In this document: piece after piece, positions 1 through 7,071 of the stretch
Position numbering within the stretch: the first letter of the stretch is position 1
Layout: each line of letters begins with the position of its first letter
DNA from: Alphaproteobacteria bacterium
Lineage (GTDB): Bacteria; Pseudomonadota; Alphaproteobacteria; JAAEOK01
Direction of reading: 5' to 3'
Assembly (NCBI GenBank): GCA_024244705.1
Contig: JAAEOK010000023.1
Span: 1-33,835, forward strand
Length of the DNA: 33,835 bases
Made by a program: the position numbers and the translations under genes
The notes under the pieces: generated by a model
What the model saw: only the letters and a program-made list of their open reading frames with translations
What the model was told of the DNA's origin: nothing
The model's database searches: none

Positions 1-140
1 CCTGATCGAACGATGCTTCAACAAGCTCAAGCACTTCCGCCACATCGCGACCCGATACGAAAGAAGAGCCCTCTACTTCATCAGCTTCATCCAACTCGCT
101 TGCGCTATGCTATGGATGCGATGAATGTCGATTCAACCTA
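1..140 (+). mobile_element. IS5-type insertion sequence, right end (partial)
   Basis: The window opens inside an insertion sequence. The transposase tail is followed by about 15 bases, after which the sequence becomes the interior of a permease gene on the other strand, so the right end lies near 138-142. The left end and target duplication are outside the window, so the exact boundary is not proven. Confidence 0.75.
2..124 (+). CDS. IS5-family transposase, C-terminal fragment
   Basis: Forty in-frame codons, open at the left edge, end at TGA. The segment LIERCFNKLKHFRHIATRYE is the conserved C-terminal block of IS5-family DDE transposases and contains the catalytic Glu of the DDE triad. The rest (RRALYFISFIQLACAMLWMR) is the usual family end, so the 3' end is intact and only the 5' part is missing because the window starts here. 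The element interrupts the permease gene on the minus strand immediately downstream. Confidence 0.85.
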   Translation: MIERCFNKLKHFRHIATRYERRALYFISFIQLACAMLWMR

Positions 141-351
141 GGCCGCCCGCGACTGGAATCTGGGCGCCGATCTCAGCATAGCAGAAGGCAAGAATGAGGA
201 CGGCCACGGCACCGATCATCCACGACAAGATTCCGGCCGGTCCGGCCATCTGGCTTAAAAACAGGGGGACGAATAGCCAGCCCGAGCCGAGCATACCGCT
301 GAGGGCGATAAAAGTGAGGCCGAGGGGGCCGATCGATCGTTTGAGTTTCAC
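133..351 (-). pseudogene. APC-family amino-acid permease, N-terminal fragment cut by IS5
   Basis: The gene starts with GTG at 351, eight bases after GGAG. The first ~70 residues are typical of the amino acid-polyamine-organocation superfamily: MKLKRSIGPLGLTFIALSGM, the glycine-rich unwound TM1 segment (SGMLGSGW), then TM2 ending in AEIGAQIPVAGG. The frame continues only two residues into IS DNA before TGA at 133. More than 80% of a normal ~450-500 aa permease is missing. It lies on the same strand as, and downstream of, the regulator remnant at 406-525, so it was probably part of an ACC-utilisation locus. Its substrate is unknown. The remaining product has two membrane spans and should not transport. 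Confidence 0.75.
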
Positions 352-405
352 GATGTATTCTCCGGTCCCGTGGTGCCCGTGCCAATCGGAGCTGCGGCAG
401 GCTAA

Positions 406-525
406 CTAGGCGGGCTCGAGGCGGTTACCCCACAGATCGACATGGATGCAGTCGATTTCCGAAGCGTCGCCGCCCCACGGCTCGCGCAACAGGCGGCGGT
501 CGATCCGGTCTAACTGTTCGATCAT
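406..525 (-). pseudogene. Lrp/AsnC-type regulator remnant (probable acdR), fused to an unrelated tail
   Basis: A 39-codon frame begins at ATG 525 with [13 protein letters not shown], the classic start of Lrp/AsnC regulators (LDxIDxxIL). It should lead into a helix-turn-helix but changes to REPWGGDASEIDCIHV and stops at TAG 406. The helix-turn-helix and RAM domains are absent, so an internal deletion is the simplest explanation. Position and divergent orientation next to acdS match acdR, the Lrp-type activator known to lie upstream of acdS in many proteobacteria. Identification as AcdR is inferred from context. The origin of the C-terminal 25 residues is not recognised. The sequence is too short to encode a working regulator. 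Confidence 0.55.
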
Positions 526-535
526 CGAAGATTCA

Positions 536-564
536 TCGAATTATTTCTCGAATTATCGAATTAT
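536..564. promoter_or_regulatory. Triple TCGAATTAT repeat in the acdR/acdS control region
   Basis: Three copies of TCGAATTAT lie at 536-544, 548-556 and 556-564 in a strongly AT-rich island within GC-rich surroundings. They sit between the regulator remnant (start 525) and acdS (start 703). Short AT-rich repeats of this kind fit Lrp-family binding, which is helical-phase dependent and degenerate. The role as an Lrp box is inferred from position and composition. Confidence 0.45.
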
Positions 565-702
565 ATTCACTTTAGATGGCATTTTTTCAATGAATGTATT
601 GCTCCGGGATGGATAATCGAGAGCACATTTCAGCGCCGCTTTGTTAAGGTTCGGCGCGGCCAATCGTCGCCACCCCGCCCCGTTTTCAGGAGGATTGCCG
701 TT

Positions 703-1716
703 ATGGCCCTGAACCTCGACGAACGTTTTCCGCGCCGCCGGCTCGCCTTCTTCCCCTCGCCGCTGCACAAGCTCGAACGCCTGTCGCAGACGATCGGGGT
801 CGAGGTCTGGGCCAAGCGCGACGACATCTCGTCGGGCCTCGCCTTTGGCGGCAACAAGGTGCGCAAGCTGGAGTGGCTGGCCGCCGATGCCATCGCCCAG
901 GGCTGCGACACGCTGGTCTCGATCGGTGGCGTGCAGTCGAACCACACCCGCCAGGTCGCCGCCGTGGCCGCCGCCTGCGGCCTCAAATGCCGGCTCGTCC
1001 AGGAGCACTGGGCGGATTGGGAGGATCCGGTCTACGACAAGGTTGGCAACATCCTGCTGTCGCGGCTGTTGGGCGCCAAGACGGTGCTCGAGGGCGAGGG
1101 CTTCTCGACCGCGATCAAGGAAACCTGGGAGCGCGCCCTCGACGAGGTGCGGCGCGAAGGCGGAACGCCCTACGCCATCCCCGCCGGCGCCTCGGACCAC
1201 CCGCTGGGCGGGCTCGGCTATGCCAATTTCGCCGACGAGGTCGCGGCCCAGGAAGCGGAACTCGGCATCTTCTTCGATACCGTGATCACGGCCACCGCGA
1301 CCGGCTCGACCCAGGCCGGCATGGTCGTCGGCTTCAAGGCCCAGGACCGGCCGCGGCGGGTGATCGGCATCGATACCGCGGCCGACGAAGACATGGTGCG
1401 GACGGCGGTGATGAAGATCGCGCGCCAGACCGCCGAACTGGTCGGCCTCGGCCGCGACATCGGCAACGACGACGTCATCGTCGAGCCGCGTTTCGCCGCC
1501 CCCGCCTACGGCGTACCGAGCGAAGGGACGATCGACGCCATCCGCACGGCCGCCGAGTTGGAGGCGATGATTACCGACCCGGTCTATGAAGGAAAATCGG
1601 TGCATGGGCTGATCGAGCTCGCCGGCGAAGGCGCCTTCGGCGCGGACAGCAAGGTGCTCTATGTCCACCTCGGCGGGGCGCCGGCGCTCGACGCCTACCA
1701 CCGCGCCTTCGAATAG
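703..1716 (+). CDS. acdS: 1-aminocyclopropane-1-carboxylate (ACC) deaminase
   Basis: A 337-aa PLP enzyme of the tryptophan-synthase-beta fold type that cleaves ACC, the ethylene precursor, to 2-oxobutyrate and ammonia in the cytoplasm. The PLP lysine is K52 in AFGGNK, with S79/N80 in [10 protein letters not shown]269, Y295, E296 (DPVYEGKS) and L323 (HLGG) match the residues that define true ACC deaminases; the related D-cysteine desulfhydrases have Thr at the Glu position. Each position is one higher than in the Pseudomonas enzyme. Length is normal. ATG 703 is preceded by AGGAGG at 688-693. The divergent regulator is reduced to a remnant, so normal AcdR control is probably lost or comes from elsewhere. 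The gene suggests life near plants or on ACC as a nitrogen source. Confidence 0.93.
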   Translation: MALNLDERFPRRRLAFFPSPLHKLERLSQTIGVEVWAKRDDISSGLAFGGNKVRKLEWLAADAIAQGCDTLVSIGGVQSNHTRQVAAVAAACGLKCRLVQEHWADWEDPVYDKVGNILLSRLLGAKTVLEGEGFSTAIKETWERALDEVRREGGTPYAIPAGASDHPLGGLGYANFADEVAAQEAELGIFFDTVITATATGSTQAGMVVGFKAQDRPRRVIGIDTAADEDMVRTAVMKIARQTAELVGLGRDIGNDDVIVEPRFAAPAYGVPSEGTIDAIRTAAELEAMITDPVYEGKSVHGLIELAGEGAFGADSKVLYVHLGGAPALDAYHRAFE

Positions 1717-1731
1717 GCGCGCGGCGGGCTC

Positions 1732-1893
1732 CTACAAACGGACACCGGTGCCGAACTCGACCCACGGACCCCATTTGGGCGGCTCGGTCTCACCCTCGCC
1801 CGCCTTTTCGGGCGCCGCCGCGCAAGCGGCGAGCCAGCCGGCGACGAGGACGACGAGAAGGATACCGATCACTTTGCGGGGGTTCGGCCTCAT
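1732..1893 (-). CDS. small lipoprotein (53 aa)
   Basis: The frame from ATG 1893 gives a 53-residue protein: positive N-terminus (MRPNPRK), hydrophobic stretch VIGILLVVLVAGWLA, then a lipobox (LAAC) with the lipidation Cys near residue 23. The mature part is only about 30 residues, acidic then Pro/Trp-rich (EPPKWGPWVEFGTGVRL). The longer frame upstream (to 2043) looks non-coding, so the internal ATG is chosen; the ribosome site is weak. It faces acdS convergently and is divergent from the gene at 2025. No family is recognised. Small entericidin-like or LptM-like lipoproteins are comparable in size, but no homology is claimed. Confidence 0.55.
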   Translation of the reverse strand: MRPNPRKVIGILLVVLVAGWLAACAAAPEKAGEGETEPPKWGPWVEFGTGVRL

Positions 1894-2024
1894 CGCCGCA
1901 GCTTGGCCGGGTTTGCTCGGCACCTCAAGTCCGTTGGCGATCAAAACCTGTTGAAGGTGTAAGCAATAGGTTTCGTTAACCAACACCGGCGTAGGGTTGC
2001 TCCATTCACTGGGAGGGTCCCGAC

Positions 2025-2231
2025 ATGGCCAAGCAATTCGCACTCCTCGCCGGGCTCGTCGCCATCGCCGGCATCTATTTCCATGAGGAAGTCGCGAGCT
2101 TCGCGGGCGGCCTCGTCGGTATCGAGAGCGCCGAATACGGCTACGGCGCGGGCGGCACGACGGGCGCCGCGGGTGGTCTCGGGCAATCCCTCGACGGTTC
2201 CTTCACCTCGGTCGGCGGCGCGTTGCGGTAA
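2025..2231 (+). CDS. small glycine-rich protein with N-terminal hydrophobic segment (68 aa)
   Basis: ATG 2025 follows a strong GGGAGGG about ten bases upstream. Residues 4-19 (QFALLAGLVAIAGIYF) form one membrane-inserting or signal-like helix. The rest is rich in Gly, Ser, Ala and Thr and ends GGLGQSLDGSFTSVGGALR. No family is recognised. The last 36 codons are repeated about 1 kb downstream (3165-3272) at roughly 85% nucleotide identity, mostly with synonymous or conservative differences, which supports that the frame is translated. A small envelope protein is likely; its function is unknown. Confidence 0.65.
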   Translation: MAKQFALLAGLVAIAGIYFHEEVASFAGGLVGIESAEYGYGAGGTTGAAGGLGQSLDGSFTSVGGALR

Positions 2232-2365
2232 GGGCGACTTGCACCGGCCCACCGGACGCAGGAGTGGTGACGCGGGACGATGTAGCCATCGTTGCATTCC
2301 GACCGGGGCGCCCATCGACCGTTGTGCTCCCGACGTAAAGTTCCCCCGAAACATGCGCAATCCGA

Positions 2366-3066
2366 TCACGACCTGTCGACGACCGGTTTGGTCTTGCGCG
2401 GCCTTTTCCGGAACCGGTACGTGCGCAGGGTTTCGTCCAGGAGATCCTTGGCGTATTCCGGCCGGAGCCAAAACAGCAGTCTCACGCCGATCGCCGGGGC
2501 GAGAATCATCATAAAGACGGTTGCCCACCCCCCAACGGCGAGAACTGATCATGAAGCTTGTCCTCCGGCGATGGCAAGCACGCACCAAAGAAATAGGCAC
2601 AAATCGCGAATGCGGGAAATCCAATGAGAAAGAGGTGAATCGATATGAACGCCGTCAGCTTTCCATGCTGCATGAACTGTGGGGCCCGATAGACCGCCAA
2701 GGCGACCAAGCGCGCGTATGGCTCGAGGCCGAACGCGATCGTGACCAAGGCCAGGGCCGAAAAGATCCACGCCGACGACTGGACCAGGGGCGTGACTTCG
2801 GCGATGCGGATTCGATCCCTCTCCACAAGTAGTTCCTGAATTTGGCCGATGGCCGGCACTTGGGCCTTGAACCAGTCGGTCACCGAGCGCGTCTCATCGA
2901 TCCAGCCGTCGAGGATTGAGGGGAGGTATTCGAACAGCAGTTGCATTGCCAAGAAATAGGCGCCTGAGACGCAAAAAAAATAAACCAGGAGCTTGATCGG
3001 CAAATGGCTGAAAAAGCTCCGCCGGTTGTCATCGGCGTAGGCATCGAGACCGTCATTTTCGGACAT
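2366..3066 (-). CDS. hypothetical membrane protein with apparent frameshift
   Basis: From ATG 3066 (MSENDGLDAYADD) the frame runs to TGA 2509, giving 185 aa with three membrane spans: LLVYFFCVSGAYFLAMQLLF, SAWIFSALALVTIAFGL and FISIHLFLIGFPAFAICAYF. At a run of six C on the plus strand (2528-2533) a shift equivalent to one extra base opens a second frame. That frame reads GGWATVFMMILAPAIGVRLLFWL, a convincing fourth span, and a basic tail (RFRKRPRKTKPVVDRS) ending at TGA 2366. The restored protein would be 233 aa with four spans. Either the assembly lost one base in the homopolymer or the gene is naturally shifted. No family is recognised. It lies between the two copies of the glycine-rich gene, on the opposite strand. 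Confidence 0.6.
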
Positions 3067-3164
3067 GCACGCACGACCCCAGCGAGTGGCGCCCTTTGTT
3101 GACGCCGGACGATTTTTGCCACCACACCACCATACTACCACAACAAAGTAGCATTCTCGGCCTT

Positions 3165-3272
3165 AAGGGCGCGGAATACGGGTATGGCGGGGGCGGCACG
3201 ACGGAGGCCGTGGGCGGTCTCGGCCAATCCCTCGACGGCTCCTTCACCTCGGTCGGCGGCGCATTGCGGTAG
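3165..3272 (+). pseudogene. truncated second copy of the 68-aa glycine-rich gene
   Basis: These 36 codons (KGAEYGYGGGGTTEAVGGLG and onward to FTSVGGALR, stop TAG) align without gaps to codons 34-68 plus stop of the gene at 2025. There is no start codon, ribosome site or hydrophobic N-terminus; similarity fades at about 3160. At roughly 85% identity the duplication is not recent. It probably has no product. Confidence 0.75.
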
Positions 3273-3360
3273 GGGTTCATCGGCCGCCGGTTTGTTCCGG
3301 CGGCGTTGCTGTGATATGCAAACACCATTGCCTTGTCACAGCCAATGGTAGACGCCGCAG

Positions 3361-3936
3361 ATGAACATATCACGCACCGTTGCCGCTTTGGCCGTCGCCG
3401 CCGGCCTTGGCCTGGGTTGGGTCCCCGGCGCCAGCGCCGAAATCGTGGTCACCTACGTCCTCGACGGCCGTCCCTATTTCACCTTGGCCGCGCCCGACAA
3501 CTGGGTCGTCGACACCGGCTTTGAAACGGAGGCCGAGGAAGGTGTCCCGGAACCGCCGATGCCGCGCATCGTCTCGTTGTTTCCGGAGGCCGACCGGGTG
3601 CTGTGGTTCGGCGCCTGGCAGGCGCGCCGGGTCAAGAGCTTCGACGAAGCGATTGCGCGCTTCGCCGACCTCGGCGCCTTCGTCATGGACGAGACCAATG
3701 TCGACGAAACCCGCGACACGACGATCAACGGCATGACGGCGCGCATCGTGCGCGGCACCGGCCGGCGCGAGGAGCAGGACGTGGCCTTCGGCATCGTGCT
3801 GTTCGAGATCGCACCCGAGACCATCGGCGCCGCGCTTTATCTCGGCGAGCCAGCGGCGTGGGAGGTCTACGGCGAGGCCATCACCGGCATCGTCCGCTCG
3901 CTGCGTCCGGTGGCCCAGGGAGGGGCGGCGCAATGA
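3361..3936 (+). CDS. periplasmic hypothetical protein with signal peptide
   Basis: 191 aa from ATG 3361. Residues 1-26 are a clear Sec signal peptide (basic start MNISR, hydrophobic AALAVAAGLGLGWV, cleavage after GASA). The mature protein has mixed strands and helices with no cofactor motif and contains DETRDTTINGMTARIVRGTG followed by a strand-rich end, as seen in small periplasmic domains of the kind that carry a histidine-poor, lipid- or stress-related fold. No family can be named. The stop overlaps the next gene's start by ATGA, so the two are translationally coupled. No strong ribosome site precedes the ATG, but no better start keeps the signal peptide. Confidence 0.75.
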   Translation: MNISRTVAALAVAAGLGLGWVPGASAEIVVTYVLDGRPYFTLAAPDNWVVDTGFETEAEEGVPEPPMPRIVSLFPEADRVLWFGAWQARRVKSFDEAIARFADLGAFVMDETNVDETRDTTINGMTARIVRGTGRREEQDVAFGIVLFEIAPETIGAALYLGEPAAWEVYGEAITGIVRSLRPVAQGGAAQ

Positions 3937-4253
3937 CGATCACGCGCGCGCTCTGCCGTATCGCCCTGCTTGCCGTCGCCACCGCGGTGCTGACCGCATG
4001 TACGACCGCCGGCACGACGTCCTACAACCCCTACTATCACGACTATTGGATGCGGACCGGGGTCTATAACCACTATTACCGCTATCCCTATTATCGGCCC
4101 TACCCGCGACCGCCGGGTCGGCCGAACCCGCCGCCCTCGTACAACCCGCGGCCGGTGCAGCCGATCGCCGGTCGGCCGCCCAACCGCCCGCCGGGGTCGC
4201 GGCCGCCGGGAGGCAGACCGCCCCAAGTCACGCCGCGGCCGGCGACGAATTGA
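3933..4253 (+). CDS. Tyr/Pro-rich lipoprotein (106 aa)
   Basis: ATG 3933 overlaps the previous stop (ATGA), with GGGAGGGG at 3918-3925 as ribosome site. The N-terminus MTITRALCRIALLAVATAVL ends in a lipobox LTAC (Cys at residue 23). The mature chain is low complexity: a Tyr/His-rich block (YNPYYHDYWMRTGVYNHYY, then RYPYYRPYP) followed by a Pro/Arg/Gly-rich tail to the C-terminus. This composition suggests an extended, cell-wall- or surface-binding tail on a lipid anchor. It is probably co-expressed with the periplasmic protein upstream. No enzymatic domain is present and the function is unknown. The following 214 bp (4254-4467) contain no supported gene. Confidence 0.72.
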   Translation: MTITRALCRIALLAVATAVLTACTTAGTTSYNPYYHDYWMRTGVYNHYYRYPYYRPYPRPPGRPNPPPSYNPRPVQPIAGRPPNRPPGSRPPGGRPPQVTPRPATN

Positions 4254-4467
4254 CCCTACGGCCCCGCGCGCGAGTCCTTCCACGGTAGCGCGGTTGCCCA
4301 GCTCGGCCACTGGCAGCAGCGGCGGCGCCAGCGCCGGGCCGATGCCGCGGCGGCGGTGGCAATGGAAGGCGCCGTCGGCTTCAAAGGGATCTAGGATTTC
4401 CCCGGTTGGTTCGGCCCGGTCCCCGGTGCATCGGCGATGAGCAGCACGCCACCGAACCGGCCGCGAC

Positions 4468-5790
4468 TTAGTCCTTGCCGAGGATGGCGTCGGTGTCGCC
4501 GGCGGTCTCGCGCCCCGGCAACACCGCGTTCAAGGCCACGCCGATGAGTGCCGCCAGCGCCATGCTCGAAATTTCGGCATTTTCGCCGAACTTCAGGGCG
4601 CCGCCGCCGATGCCGATAACCAGGATCACCGAGGTGATGAGCAGGTTGCGCTTTTCGCCCAGATCGACCTTGCCCTCGATCAGGGTACGCATGCCGGAAG
4701 CGGCAATGATGCCGAACAGCGCGATAGCGGTGCCGCCCATGACGGCGACCGGGATCGAGCCGATGAAGGCGGCGACGGTGCCGACGAAGCCGAGCGCGAC
4801 GGCGAACACCGCGGCCAGGCCGACGACCCAGACGCTGAACACCCGGGTGATCGCCAGCACCCCGATATTCTCGCCGTAGGTGGTGTTTGGCGGGCCGCCG
4901 AGCAGCGCCGCCAGCATGGTCGCCAACCCGTCGCCGGCGAGCGAGCGGGCGAGCCCGGGTTTGACCAGGAAATTACGCCCGACCACCCGGCTGAGGACGA
5001 CCTGATCGCCGATATGCTCGGCGATGGTGACAATCGCGACCGGAACCAGGATCGGTAGCACCTGCCACGGGATGCCGCCGGTGGCCGCGGTTAGGCCGGT
5101 GAAGAAAAACACGAAGTCGGGAGCGCGAATCAGAGGCGCCGCCATCACCGGGGCGAAGTCGACCAAGCCGACGATGAGGGCCAGGACATAGCCGCAAACG
5201 ATCCCCGTCAATATCGGAATGACGGTGAAGAAACCGCGGAGCACCAACGAGAAGATGAGCACGGCCCCGAGCGTGAACAGGGCGACGAGGAAATGGCCGA
5301 GGCGGTATTCGCCACCGACCGCGGTGTCGGTCGCCATGCCGATGGCGACGCTGGCCAATCCAAGCCCGATGACCATGATCACCGGACCGACGACCACCGG
5401 CGGCAGCAGGCGCATCAGCCAGCCGACGCCGAACAAGCGAATCAGAACGGCGACGCACAGATAGACCAGGCCGGCGCAGAAGGCGCCGAACAGCACACCC
5501 GGCATGCCGGCGACGAGAGCGCCGACGATGATCGGTCCGATGAAGGCGAAGGAAGAGCCGAGATAGGCCGGGATGCGGCCGCCGGTCACCGCGATGTAGA
5601 GCAATGTACCGAGGCCGCTGGTCACCAGTGCCACCGCCGGGCTCAAGCCGGTCAGCAAGGGGACCAGGACGGTCGCGCCGAACATGGCGAACAGGTGCTG
5701 CAACCCGAGCAGGCCCCACAGCAGCGGCGGCGGGCGTTGGCCGGTGTCGAGAACGCGGTCGGCCCTTGGATCGGCGGGTTCGCTCGTCAT
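4468..5790 (-). CDS. uraA: uracil:proton symporter (NCS2 family, UraA/PyrP-like)
   Basis: A 440-aa inner-membrane permease for uracil (NCS2/NAT family, 14 spans). Family signatures are present: QHLFAMFGATVLVP in TM1, the SSFAFIGP hairpin in TM3, VTIAEHIGDQV with E258 (E. coli Glu241) in TM8, and GGPPNTTYGENIGVLAITR with E307 (Glu290) in TM10, both uracil-binding glutamates. The position of E. coli His245 is Asp262 here, a substitution that may alter proton coupling. Length is normal. It appears to be monocistronic; no PyrR attenuator or pyrimidine-gene neighbour is visible. Xanthine or uric-acid transport is less likely because the TTTYGEN-type signature resembles UraA rather than XanQ. Confidence 0.9.
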   Translation of the reverse strand: MTSEPADPRADRVLDTGQRPPPLLWGLLGLQHLFAMFGATVLVPLLTGLSPAVALVTSGLGTLLYIAVTGGRIPAYLGSSFAFIGPIIVGALVAGMPGVLFGAFCAGLVYLCVAVLIRLFGVGWLMRLLPPVVVGPVIMVIGLGLASVAIGMATDTAVGGEYRLGHFLVALFTLGAVLIFSLVLRGFFTVIPILTGIVCGYVLALIVGLVDFAPVMAAPLIRAPDFVFFFTGLTAATGGIPWQVLPILVPVAIVTIAEHIGDQVVLSRVVGRNFLVKPGLARSLAGDGLATMLAALLGGPPNTTYGENIGVLAITRVFSVWVVGLAAVFAVALGFVGTVAAFIGSIPVAVMGGTAIALFGIIAASGMRTLIEGKVDLGEKRNLLITSVILVIGIGGGALKFGENAEISSMALAALIGVALNAVLPGRETAGDTDAILGKD

Positions 5791-5893
5791 CGTCGCCTCA
5801 TGGCCCTTTATTGTCCGAGCGTTCTACCCTTTCTCCCGCATGACTGAAATATATTAGCGAAGATGGATCGCCCTCGGGCCGATGCCCGCTCGT

Positions 5894-6304
5894 TCATGAA
5901 TTGAGCCATGCCGCCAACTCGGCTTCGGAATCGAACACCGCGGTTTCGAAATCCTCGCCGTCATGACGCACCGGGCCGCCGACCGGCGGGCCGCCGCCCT
6001 CGCGGTTGCGCAGATAGGCGAATTTGGTGATGCCGGCCCGATTGTACCGTGGCACCGCGACCCGCGAGCGCCACGGGCCCATTGCCTCGGCGCTGGGCAC
6101 ACCGGGAGCCGGAGCGAAGTCGCGCACGTCGACGACCATCTTGGTGACCCGCAACTCGAAGCCATAGCCGGCGAAGTTGCTGAGACCTTCCTTGAAGTCG
6201 TTGTCGGTCAAGGTCCGGGCCTCCGGCTTCCACCGGAAGACGAGCGCATCGGCATCCTCGTCCAGGACGAAGTCATAGAATTGGCTTTCATATACGGTCT
6301 TCAT
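5894..6304 (-). CDS. STAS/SEC14 (SpoIIAA-like) domain protein
   Basis: 136 aa from ATG 6304, preceded by AGGAG six bases upstream. The arrangement MKTVYESQFYDFVLDEDADA - FRWKPEARTLTDNDFKEGL - KMVVDVRDF - WRSRVAVPRYNRAG - FAYLRN resembles the SpoIIAA-like STAS/SEC14 family: an edge strand, a D-x-R-D-F strand after a helix, then a conserved W-x2-x-V-x-PRYN segment. These are small cytoplasmic or membrane-associated proteins of unknown biochemical role. A longer open frame upstream lacks a ribosome site and overlaps the GST gene in another frame, so it is rejected. The gene lies 42 bp downstream of the GST gene and is probably cotranscribed with it. Confidence 0.7.
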   Translation of the reverse strand: MKTVYESQFYDFVLDEDADALVFRWKPEARTLTDNDFKEGLSNFAGYGFELRVTKMVVDVRDFAPAPGVPSAEAMGPWRSRVAVPRYNRAGITKFAYLRNREGGGPPVGGPVRHDGEDFETAVFDSEAELAAWLNS

Positions 6305-6345
6305 CGCAATCTCCTGTCGTCCGACCCTAAATCCGGTGTCGCGCC

Positions 6346-6972
6346 CTAGGCACTCTTGGCCAGGTTCTTTGGAAACGGATCGCGCCACGCGGGGAGCGCC
6401 TCCAGCGCCTCGTGCCAGCGCCGAATCTCGGGAAAGCCGGCGAGCGGCAATCCGGCACGGTCGGCGGAGGGAAGCGTCGACGCGACGGCGAAGTCGGCCA
6501 CGCTGAGCGCATCGCCGACGAGATAATCGCGGCCCTCGAGATGGCCGTTCAGGACGCCGGCAAAGTGAATGAAAAACTCGGTTGCCTCGGCGACGGCGGA
6601 CGGGTCGGGCTCGCCGAGACCGAAGGTCGGCTTGATCACGTTCTGAAACACGAATGTGCTGGCGTGACGCGAAAAATGCGCCGTGTCCCAATTGAACCAG
6701 CGGATGATATCGATCTGCCGTTCGTCGCCGGGCCACAAATCGGAGCCGGCCTTGGCGGCGAGGTAGCACATGATTGCGTTCGACTCCCAGAGCCGGAAAT
6801 CACCATCGACCAGGGTGGGGACCTTGCCGTTCGGATTGATGGCGAGGTAGCCGGGCTGCTTGTGGGCGCCGCTCTGCAGGTCGACACGCACGTATTCGAC
6901 CGGGGAGCCAAGGTGCTTGGCGACGGCACATGCTTTTCGCGGGTTCGAGGTCTCGCAGTAATACAACTTCAT
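6346..6972 (-). CDS. glutathione S-transferase family protein
   Basis: A 208-aa cytosolic enzyme. The N-terminal thioredoxin-fold domain (residues 1-80) starts MKLYYCETSNPRKACAVAKH and contains the cis-Pro loop NPNGKVPTL and the gamma-glutamyl-binding WESNAI (E-S pair). The helical C-terminal domain contains the N-capping motif GDALSVADFAVAS. The ATG at 6972 has a strong AGGAGG. Ser or Cys near the N-terminus (YCETSNPRK) would be the catalytic residue, as in beta/theta-like classes; the substrate is unknown. The gene is divergent from a TetR-family regulator with a palindrome between them, so induction by an electrophile or xenobiotic is likely. Confidence 0.88.
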   Translation of the reverse strand: MKLYYCETSNPRKACAVAKHLGSPVEYVRVDLQSGAHKQPGYLAINPNGKVPTLVDGDFRLWESNAIMCYLAAKAGSDLWPGDERQIDIIRWFNWDTAHFSRHASTFVFQNVIKPTFGLGEPDPSAVAEATEFFIHFAGVLNGHLEGRDYLVGDALSVADFAVASTLPSADRAGLPLAGFPEIRRWHEALEALPAWRDPFPKNLAKSA

Positions 6973-7015
6973 GATGTCCTCCTGTTGTTGGAGGGAGCTT
7001 GCTCATGCACAAAAT

Positions 7016-7029
7016 ATGTTCAAGAACAT
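7016..7029. promoter_or_regulatory. palindromic operator between gst and tetR
   Basis: ATGTTCAAGAACAT is a perfect inverted repeat (6-bp arms, 2-bp centre), with two further matching pairs outside one mismatch on each side. It lies 43 bp from each divergent start codon, where it could block both promoters. TetR-family dimers bind such sites, so this is probably the operator of the TetR-like protein at 7072. Confidence 0.6.
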
Positions 7030-7071
7030 TTTCTGAAATCGGTTATGATCGACCCGAAAGGATGGCAAAAC

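Noticed and set aside
553-1701. 382-codon minus-strand open frame opposite acdS
   Set aside because: It is antisense to a gene with complete active-site motifs and has low-complexity composition; it is a reading-frame shadow.
4254-4467. possible small gene between the Tyr-rich lipoprotein and uraA
   Set aside because: A short Arg/Ala/Gln-rich frame exists but has no start, ribosome site or recognisable pattern.
6305-6769. upstream extension of the STAS-like frame
   Set aside because: It overlaps the GST gene in another frame and the ATG at 6304 has a good AGGAG site.
6412-7071. long plus-strand extension of the TetR frame
   Set aside because: It runs antisense through the GST gene. The start at 7072 with AAAGGA and the position of the helix-turn-helix fit the TetR family.
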